Source of the DNA: Candidatus Aegiribacteria sp.
GTDB lineage: Bacteria > Fermentibacterota > Fermentibacteria > Fermentibacterales > JCC-6
DNA: 11,479 nucleotides
Assembly: GCA_030638185.1 (NCBI GenBank)
Contig: DAOWFD010000038.1
Span: 1-11,479 of the forward strand
Direction: 5' to 3'
Part shown: positions 5,590 to 11,479 of the stretch, one piece after another
Layout of the letters: each line of letters opens with the position of its first letter
How positions within the stretch are numbered: the first letter of the stretch is position 1
Translations under genes and position numbers: made by a program
The notes under the pieces: generated by a model
The model's input: the letters and a program-made list of their open reading frames with translations, nothing else
What the model was told of the DNA's origin: nothing
Database searches by the model: none

Positions 5590-8367
5590 TTACAATTTCG
5601 CTTCAATCTCCGCCTGGGCAGCCGCAAGTTTTGCCACAGGAACCCGGAACGGGGAACAGGAAACGTAATCCAGACCAACCGAGTCGAAGAAGCGGATTGA
5701 TTTGGGATCGCCGCCGTGTTCTCCACATACTCCGATTTTAAGGTCGGGTTTGGTTTTGCGACCCTCTTTAACTCCTATCTCCACAAAGCGTCCTACACCT
5801 TCAATATCTATGGAAGTAAAAGGGTCCTCCTCATAGATGCCCATCTTAACGTAATCCTCAAGAAAAACACTTGCATCATCCCTTGAGAACCCGCATGACA
5901 TCTGTGTGAGGTCGTTGGTTCCGAAACTGAAGAAATCAGCGTATTCAGCAATTCTTGCAGCGTCTATTGCAGCACGGGGAATCTCTATCATGGTTCCTAT
6001 GTAATACTGAATGTAATCATCCTTGAGCCCTCTTTTTCTCAGGATATCATCGATAACCTTCTGTGCCCTTTCCCTGGATATTCGCAGTTCCTTGGGATGT
6101 CCCACCAGCGGGATCATTATTTCAGGAAGTACCTCAATACCATCCTGCTTTACCTCTATGGCAGCTTCCATGATGGCCCTCATCTGCATATCCGATACAT
6201 CAGGATAGATAAGTCCCAGTCGGCATCCCCTGTGACCGAGCATGGGGTTGAATTCATGGAGCTTATCGACAGCGCTCTTTATTCTCTCGACAGGTATGTC
6301 CATCTCCAAGGCCATATTGAGCTGTCCCTCTTCATCCTTCGGGAGGAATTCATGCAGGGGAGGGTCCAGAAGCCTTATGGTGCATGGAAGTCCATCAAGC
6401 TCCCTGAAGATAGCTGCGAAATCATCCCTCTGCAGAGGCAGTAATTCATCAAGGGCTTCATTGTAGTCTTCAAGGGGTCCTTCAAGCTCTCTTTCGAGGG
6501 ATGAAGTGTCCCCTTCTTTAGACGCGATTAGATTCTTGAGGTTCTTCACCTCTTCGGCCACAAGAATTAGTTTCCTGAATGAAATTATTCTTTGTTCTCC
6601 GAAGAACATATGCTCGGTTCTACAGAGACCTATACCTTCCGCTCCGAAATTGACCGCTGTTCTCGTATCACGTACGGTCTCCGCATTTGCTCTGACACCA
6701 AGTCTCCTGTATTCATCGGCCCATTTTATCATTACCGAATAATTCTGGAAAAGTATTGATTCGGAAGGGTCTCCCTCGCCGGATGATATGGAGAGTATCT
6801 CAGAGGATTTGACATCCACCTCACCAGCAAAGACCTCACCGGTAAAACCGTCAAGGGCTATCAGGTCACCCTCACCGATCTCGGTATCTCCGCATGTCAT
6901 CTTCTTTGAACTACTGTCTATTCGGAGACTGGTTGCTCCAGCGACGCATGGAAGCCCCATACCCCTGGCTACAACCGCCGCATGTGAAGTCATTCCACCG
7001 CGGGATGTTATTATTCCCTTGGAAACCGACATACCGCCTATATCCTCGGGGCTGGTTTCCTTTCTGCACAGTATTACATTTTCTCCTCTTGCAGTCCACT
7101 GTTCCGCGGAATCGGCGGTAAATACAGCTTTTCCGCATGCTCCGCCGGGAGAGGCACTGAGCCCGGTTGTCAGATACTCCGCATGTTCTTTGCTGGCCTT
7201 GTCGAGCACCGGTGCGAAAAGCTGGTTGAAACTGGCTGTGGGAACGCGCCCGATAGCTGTCTTCCTGTCTATAAGACCTTCATTGGCCATATCAACTGCA
7301 ATATTAAGCGCAGCGAATACAGTTCTTTTACCTGTTCTCGTCTGAAGGATGTAGAGTTTCCCCTCCTGAATAGTGAATTCAACATCCTGCATATCAAGAT
7401 AATGCTCTTCAAGTATTGTTCTAATTCGCAGTAGCTCATCGTAAGCTTCCTCGTTCACGGAGCGGAGAGTGGAAATTGGTTTCGGGGTTCTTATCCCCGC
7501 AACAACGTCTTCTCCCTGGGCATTCATCAGGTACTCACCGTAGAATATGTTCTCACCGTTTGAAGGATTCCTGGTGAAACAGACCCCTGTGCCCGAAGCA
7601 TCGCCCATATTGCCGAATACCATTGTCTGAATGTTCACAGCCGTTCCAACAAGACCCGTTATATCGTTAATCTGCCGGTAACGTATAGCCCTTGTGTTGT
7701 TCCAGGAACCTAACACTGCGTCGATCGAAAGCTTAAGCTGAACCCAGGGGTTATCGGGGAAGGGTTTCCCTATTTTCCTATTGTATATCTTATTGAATTC
7801 GGCTACAACTTCCTTTAGATCATCAGCGGAGAGTTCGGTATCAAGGTCTACGCCCTTGCTGTTCTTAATGCCATCAAGCGCTTCCTCGAAGGTATAATGA
7901 GGAATACCCATAACCACATCACCGAACATCTGTATAAATCTTCTGTACGCGTCCAAGACGAATCTCGGGTTTCCTGTTTTGTTTATCAGTGATTTTATCG
8001 AGTTTTCATTAAGACCGAGGTTCAGTACTGTATCCATCATTCCGGGCATGGAGACAGCCGCACCGCTCCTTACAGAAACCAGAAGGGGGTCTTCACCAGT
8101 GCCGAATTCCTTCCCCGCGACCGACTCAAGCAGAGCAATCTTTTCCTTCACCTGCTCTTCAAGGCCATCCGGCCATGTTCCTCTCTGACCATCTTCGTAA
8201 AAATCGGAACACGCCTCTGTGGATATTGTGAATCCAGGAGGTACCGGAAGACCGAGTCTGGTCATTTCAGCCAGGTTGGCGCCCTTGCCGCCCAGCAGTT
8301 CCTTCTGTGTACGGTTACCCTCTGTTTCATTACCTCCAAAGAAATAGACATACTTCTTCTGATTCAT
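5590..8367 (-). CDS. ppdK: Pyruvate, phosphate dikinase
   Basis: 925 residues, starting at ATG 8367 behind an AAGGTG ribosome site. The enzyme interconverts pyruvate + ATP + phosphate and PEP + AMP + pyrophosphate in the cytoplasm. The N-terminal ATP-grasp domain shows ELLGGKGANLAEMTRLGLPV (24-42), SVRSGAAVSMPGMMDTVLNL (98-117) and GTGVCFTRNPSNGEN (259-273). The swivelling phosphohistidine domain has GGMTSHAAVVARG with catalytic His462 and the regulatory Thr at 460. The C-terminal TIM barrel has EGIGLCRTEHMFF (577-589), MLGHRGCRLG (709-718), SFGTNDLTQM (814-823) and GVCGEHGGDP with catalytic Cys881. All key residues are present, so it should be active. It is somewhat longer than the usual ~875-900 residues, mainly through a charged insertion at about 602-632 before 'LLPLQRDDF'. 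Probably first gene of a unit with the diguanylate cyclase. Confidence 0.97.
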   Translation of the reverse strand: MNQKKYVYFFGGNETEGNRTQKELLGGKGANLAEMTRLGLPVPPGFTISTEACSDFYEDGQRGTWPDGLEEQVKEKIALLESVAGKEFGTGEDPLLVSVRSGAAVSMPGMMDTVLNLGLNENSIKSLINKTGNPRFVLDAYRRFIQMFGDVVMGIPHYTFEEALDGIKNSKGVDLDTELSADDLKEVVAEFNKIYNRKIGKPFPDNPWVQLKLSIDAVLGSWNNTRAIRYRQINDITGLVGTAVNIQTMVFGNMGDASGTGVCFTRNPSNGENIFYGEYLMNAQGEDVVAGIRTPKPISTLRSVNEEAYDELLRIRTILEEHYLDMQDVEFTIQEGKLYILQTRTGKRTVFAALNIAVDMANEGLIDRKTAIGRVPTASFNQLFAPVLDKASKEHAEYLTTGLSASPGGACGKAVFTADSAEQWTARGENVILCRKETSPEDIGGMSVSKGIITSRGGMTSHAAVVARGMGLPCVAGATSLRIDSSSKKMTCGDTEIGEGDLIALDGFTGEVFAGEVDVKSSEILSISSGEGDPSESILFQNYSVMIKWADEYRRLGVRANAETVRDTRTAVNFGAEGIGLCRTEHMFFGEQRIISFRKLILVAEEVKNLKNLIASKEGDTSSLERELEGPLEDYNEALDELLPLQRDDFAAIFRELDGLPCTIRLLDPPLHEFLPKDEEGQLNMALEMDIPVERIKSAVDKLHEFNPMLGHRGCRLGLIYPDVSDMQMRAIMEAAIEVKQDGIEVLPEIMIPLVGHPKELRISRERAQKVIDDILRKRGLKDDYIQYYIGTMIEIPRAAIDAARIAEYADFFSFGTNDLTQMSCGFSRDDASVFLEDYVKMGIYEEDPFTSIDIEGVGRFVEIGVKEGRKTKPDLKIGVCGEHGGDPKSIRFFDSVGLDYVSCSPFRVPVAKLAAAQAEIEAKL

Positions 8368-8572
8368 GCAGCACCTTTCTTCTGTACAAGTAGAAATTTG
8401 CGAATTGGTAATATAAGAAGAAAGCTGATATCACGTCTACTATCAGCGTTATTCTTATGAGATTTAAACAAACCAATAATATATTTCTGCAGCAACGTTT
8501 TGAACGCTCAGTACTGACCCGGATCAGCTCTTTCCGCTATATTGAAACGGATATTTTTCTGAAAGGTTATTC
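8368..8572. promoter_or_regulatory. Divergent promoter region between ppdK and the DUF1353 gene
   Basis: About 205 AT-rich bases between two divergent genes, so at least one promoter each way is expected. Minus strand: TATATT near 8410, preceded 18 bases upstream by TAGACG, is a weak candidate for ppdK. Plus strand: TATATT in 'cgctatattgaaac' (about 8540), preceded 18 bases upstream by CTGACC, is a weak candidate for the 8573 gene. Both -35 boxes match consensus poorly. Confidence 0.3.
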
Positions 8573-8893
8573 ATGAGTGTTTTCACTGAACAGCTGATTG
8601 TCTCACCACTTTCTGACGGAAAGACATGGGTAATTCTGCGACCTTTCAGTTACGATGTGGGAAATGTCGGCAGTGGTGATACGGTAAGGGTGAGAACGGG
8701 TTTCATGACGGATTTTGCTTCAATACCAAGACTTCTCTGGATTTTCCTCCCCCGATGGGGTAAATACGGAAACGCCGCCGTAATTCACGACTGGCTGTAC
8801 TGGACGCAGAAACGCTCAAGCACCTCCGGAACAGTTCTTCTTGAAATACACTTTATAAATACATATTGTAACTATAAATACGTAAATCGGTAA
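8573..8893 (+). CDS. DUF1353 family protein with an aberrant C-terminus
   Basis: 106 residues from ATG 8573, with an AAAGG ribosome site 7 bases upstream. The core VRVRTGFMTDFASIPRLLWI (about 38-57), then FLPRWGKYGNAAVIHDWLYW (58-77), is the signature of DUF1353 proteins: 'V..GF.TDFASIPR..w...p..G.y..AAviHDwLY'. The family is common in phages and prophage-like regions, and its function is not established. After 'WTQKRS' (about 83) the family normally continues with a helix containing the 'eaD.iF.eaM' motif. Here it reads TSGTVLLEIHFINTYCNYKY and ends, and the DNA turns strongly AT-rich (about 8845-8890). The gene is probably truncated at its 3' end by an old deletion or recombination. It may still fold, because the HDWLY core is intact. 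Confidence 0.7.
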   Translation: MSVFTEQLIVSPLSDGKTWVILRPFSYDVGNVGSGDTVRVRTGFMTDFASIPRLLWIFLPRWGKYGNAAVIHDWLYWTQKRSSTSGTVLLEIHFINTYCNYKYVNR

Positions 8894-8957
8894 GACAGGT
8901 AAGTCCGACCTTGACCTTGTATATTCTTCTTACCTTAACTTCGAAAGAAAGAGGGTC

Positions 8958-11459
8958 ATGCAGATCGTTCTAGGCGCGATAATTCTTCTGGGAAGCCAGG
9001 GTTCACTGAACAGCTATCATCTGTATATAGATCAATTCTATCTTGACAGTCTCTACGCTGATTCCCTTACTGACCTCCAGTTTCCGGCTTTTGTTGAAAC
9101 CCCGGCAGGATGCTGCAGCTGTCTTACGGGATTCAGGGGTGGCACTTCTCTCGGGCAACCCAAAAAGAGCTGGAAGATCGAACTGTCTGATCCTGTAATG
9201 CTGAACGCATCGCACATTCTGCTCGATGCCCAGTACAGAGACCAATCTCTGATGCGAAACGTTCTCGGTCTTATGCTGTCGAGAAGGCTGGGCTTCCCGG
9301 CTCCCCTTACGGAACATGTTGAGTTCCATATAAATGACATTTATTACGGCGTTTACGTTCAAGTTGAAAGAATTGATGAATATTTCTACAACAGGAACAA
9401 CCTTGGTTACGGTCCTCTCTTTAAATCAATAAGTCATCTTGGCAGATTCGTCTGGCAGCCCTGTGATACCCTTGGCACATCGGGTTTTGATGCCGAGCGA
9501 GGCAGTGAAGAGTATCTTCCACTTGTAAGAAGCCTTATAGACAAGGTGAACCTTCGCTCACACCTGTCGTTCAATATTGAGGATTTTATCTCAAATGCCG
9601 CAATCAGCCTGGCCATAAGGGATGAGGACGCGATCATAAAGAACTTCTATCTGCACCTTACTCCGGAAGATATCTGGAGGTACTACCCATGGGACAGGGA
9701 TGCTACTTTCGGTAACAACTGGAGAGGTGAATACGAGCCCCGGTGGGTTGAAAACACATCAATGTATTGCTTCACAATATCATCATTGCTGACCACTCTT
9801 TTCTTCAGCAGCGAGAATCGAATCATGTTCGATGACTGCATGCTTCAGCTCGCCACGATCATGGAGAATGATCTTCCAGCCGTTATTGACTCCATTTATC
9901 TCGAAATCAGGGAAAGCGTATATGCCGACACAATGAAGCAGGGAACAAACGCGGATTTTGATGAAGCAGTTGAGATTCTCCGTAGTTCCATGATCGAAAG
10001 AGCTGATTTTCTGCCGGAGATAGCGGAAGCGCCCACTCCGCTGGAAGTAGAATCTATGACTCTTTCGAGGTGGGATTTCCAGCCCGGAGGTAATACCGAT
10101 TCGGTAACGGTAACAGTCAAGTTTGGACAGCCTCCAAATCATTCGGGAGGATACTGGTGGAGTAACGGATCCGATGAACACTATTTCTATCTAATCCCGA
10201 CTGATTCATCCGACTGCGTATGGCGCAGAACTGTTGCTTTTCCGCCCGATGAAGATCATATCAAATTCGTCATTGTCTATTTTGTCGACACCGAGGAGGA
10301 CCAGGCGATATTCTACTACCCATTCTACAGCTTCCCCACATCTCACCGGCGCAGGGTCTGCGCGCCAGCGGCGAGAAGGAACTATTACCCGGCTCACCAC
10401 GAGGATCTGGAAATACTCGATCCTATCAGATACACGTCCTTCCTCTGGTCCATTCCCGTCGTAAATGCGTCTTCAATCCCCCAGGACCTTTCTTTCTACG
10501 GATTTCAGGCAGGGGATCCTCCAGCGAGGCTCTTTGCTCCGGAAGACGTAATAATCTCTCCAGGAGACACATTATTCCTTACCAACAGCAGGGAACTCCT
10601 GGGCAGGATGCTTCCAGGTGAAAACATATTCGGGAATCTCGTAGTGGATTCCCCCGCCGGGACCGAACTCAGAATACTTGACCCATCATGGGCAACCGCC
10701 AAGTCAACAATACTTGGAAACGAAGTACAGTGCGGAGAATCGAATCCGTCAGTGATACTGTCGGAGATATGCTACAGCGGAGAAGGGGGAGACTGGATCG
10801 AGCTTTTCAACATCGGACTTCGAATAGCGAATATATCCGGAGATATTCTCATTGATGGAGTACAGCACAACTTCATAATATCTGACAACGTGATAATCAA
10901 ACCAGGTGAGTGCCTGGTCATCTGCGAATCGTACGATTACTTTTATTTAGTCTACGGGCCGGATATACCAGCAATTCAGGCAATGAACTTCGGGTTGAAC
11001 AATTACATGGACGGGGTTTCGCTGATGCATGAGGATGAACTTGTCTTCTCGGTAATGTACGACGCCGTTACATGGCCTATGAATGGAGATATTCTATCGT
11101 TGATCTCTCCACATCTGCCCATTGAGAATCCATTCAGCTGGGAAAGCGTTGACATGCCGGGCACTCCGGGTGCGCCCAATCCCGGATGGCCGACCATATT
11201 ACTTGAGCCCCTGATCGAAACCCTGTGGCCGAATCCTGTTTCATCCTCATTCTCAATTGATTACATAATTCCCTGTGTCCCCGGCGAAATGCTTCTTTAC
11301 GATATCTCAGGAAGGCTGGTAATACAACCTCAAATCCTTGAAAGTTTTGAAGGTACTCTTTCCTGTGAGCTTCCCATAACACTGAGGCCTGGTGTATACT
11401 TCGCCGTGATCAGATCAAGGGGGGCATTGACATCCCGAAAATTCGTCCTTCTGCGATGA
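8958..11459 (+). CDS. Secreted CotH-kinase / lamin-tail protein with C-terminal sorting-type domain
   Basis: 833 residues. ATG 8958 has a GAGGG only 2 bases upstream; no other start codon lies in frame before the upstream stop. A short hydrophobic N-terminus (IVLGAIILLG) acts as a weak signal without basic residues. The CotH kinase-like domain (about 20-355) shows FRGGTSLGQPKKSWKIEL (59-76), YGVYVQVERIDEYF (130-143), D224-xxxx-N229 and RYYPWDRDATFG (241-252) with Asp246 and Asp248, matching the atypical protein-kinase family of spore-coat CotH. Next come a linker, a lamin-tail-like region (about 480-580) and a clear lamin-tail domain (about 596-740: VILSEICYSGEGGDWIELFN, closing with MPGTPGAPNPG). 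The end (755-833: LWPNPVSSSFSIDY, LLYDISGRLV, LRPGVYFAVI, SRKFVLLR) resembles T9SS/FlgD-Ig-like C-terminal sorting domains of FCB bacteria. It is probably exported and surface attached; the substrate is unknown. Confidence 0.88.
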   Translation: MQIVLGAIILLGSQGSLNSYHLYIDQFYLDSLYADSLTDLQFPAFVETPAGCCSCLTGFRGGTSLGQPKKSWKIELSDPVMLNASHILLDAQYRDQSLMRNVLGLMLSRRLGFPAPLTEHVEFHINDIYYGVYVQVERIDEYFYNRNNLGYGPLFKSISHLGRFVWQPCDTLGTSGFDAERGSEEYLPLVRSLIDKVNLRSHLSFNIEDFISNAAISLAIRDEDAIIKNFYLHLTPEDIWRYYPWDRDATFGNNWRGEYEPRWVENTSMYCFTISSLLTTLFFSSENRIMFDDCMLQLATIMENDLPAVIDSIYLEIRESVYADTMKQGTNADFDEAVEILRSSMIERADFLPEIAEAPTPLEVESMTLSRWDFQPGGNTDSVTVTVKFGQPPNHSGGYWWSNGSDEHYFYLIPTDSSDCVWRRTVAFPPDEDHIKFVIVYFVDTEEDQAIFYYPFYSFPTSHRRRVCAPAARRNYYPAHHEDLEILDPIRYTSFLWSIPVVNASSIPQDLSFYGFQAGDPPARLFAPEDVIISPGDTLFLTNSRELLGRMLPGENIFGNLVVDSPAGTELRILDPSWATAKSTILGNEVQCGESNPSVILSEICYSGEGGDWIELFNIGLRIANISGDILIDGVQHNFIISDNVIIKPGECLVICESYDYFYLVYGPDIPAIQAMNFGLNNYMDGVSLMHEDELVFSVMYDAVTWPMNGDILSLISPHLPIENPFSWESVDMPGTPGAPNPGWPTILLEPLIETLWPNPVSSSFSIDYIIPCVPGEMLLYDISGRLVIQPQILESFEGTLSCELPITLRPGVYFAVIRSRGALTSRKFVLLR

Positions 11460-11474
11460 ATCGATTCTAACGAC

Positions 11475-11479
11475 AGGAG
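11475..11479 (+). promoter_or_regulatory. Likely ribosome site of the next gene, at the window edge
   Basis: The window ends in AGGAG, 15 bases after the CotH gene stop. This suggests a closely spaced downstream gene in the same transcript, starting just outside the window. Confidence 0.4.

Noticed and set aside
5280..5741. 153-codon plus-strand frame across the cyclase start and ppdK end
   Set aside because: Antisense to two real genes and to their spacer; composition is low-complexity and it has no recognisable domain.
6788..7345. Long open frame (185 codons) on the plus strand inside ppdK
   Set aside because: It is antisense to a fully conserved part of ppdK (phosphohistidine domain), has Ser/Pro/Leu-rich composition typical of shadow frames, and has no family similarity.
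8582..9015. 14-base direct repeat TTCACTGAACAGCT at 8582-8595 and 9002-9015
   Set aside because: The copies lie in different reading frames of two unrelated genes with no flanking similarity. One such 14-base match in 11.5 kb is within chance expectation.
11458..11467. Palindrome GAATCGATTC after the CotH gene stop
   Set aside because: Ten bases with no loop, no T-tract and no partner site; too short to call a terminator or operator.
1..11479. CRISPR arrays, tRNA or rRNA genes, toxin-antitoxin or phage-defence modules
   Set aside because: I looked for regularly spaced repeats, tRNA-like folds and known defence motifs and saw none.

Overview
The window looks like a contig from an uncultured, Gram-negative-type bacterium, probably of the FCB superphylum (for example Fermentibacterota, Latescibacterota or relatives). 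This placement is inferred from three things: many exported and lipoprotein-type products, a CotH-kinase/lamin-tail protein ending in a 'WPNP...YDISGRLV...GVYF' sorting-type domain, and about 45-52% GC. The first ~240 bases do not fit. They are 72.5% GC by hand count (174 of 240) and encode a piece of a GH38 alpha-mannosidase. They fuse directly to a half DUF362 gene read from the other strand, so the extreme left end is most simply a chimeric assembly join.

Layout. 1-~243 (+): GH38 alpha-mannosidase fragment. ~245-602 (-): N-terminal half of a DUF362 protein. ~660-~1000 (+): decayed C-terminus of an IS91-like (Y2) transposase, ending near a small hairpin. 1049-1387 (-): RCC1/WG-repeat lipoprotein cut short exactly there. 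1388-1744: gene-free, AT-rich, with candidate promoters. 1745-2161 (+): small exported protein of unknown function. 2279-2719 (+): SmpA/OmlA-like lipoprotein; the gap between these two holds a perfect hairpin and a sequence resembling an integron attC end. 2745-3101 (+): doubtful small membrane protein. 3086-5506 (-): large soluble diguanylate cyclase (pseudo-receiver, GAF-like, PAS, GAF, GGEEF). 5590-8367 (-): pyruvate, phosphate dikinase. 8573-8893 (+): DUF1353 protein with an aberrant C-terminus. 8958-11459 (+): secreted CotH-kinase/lamin-tail protein, followed by a likely ribosome binding site for a gene beyond the window.

How the parts work together. The clearest unit is ppdK followed by the diguanylate cyclase on the minus strand. 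The 83-base gap contains a 10-codon reading frame with a perfect AGGAGG site. That site can pair with the end of the same small frame, while the cyclase itself has only a weak ribosome site. This suggests translational coupling or a switch linking a central-metabolism transcript (pyruvate/PEP, ATP/AMP) to c-di-GMP synthesis. The left third is accessory DNA showing decay, truncation and insertion-sequence traces. No tRNA, rRNA or CRISPR array was seen.
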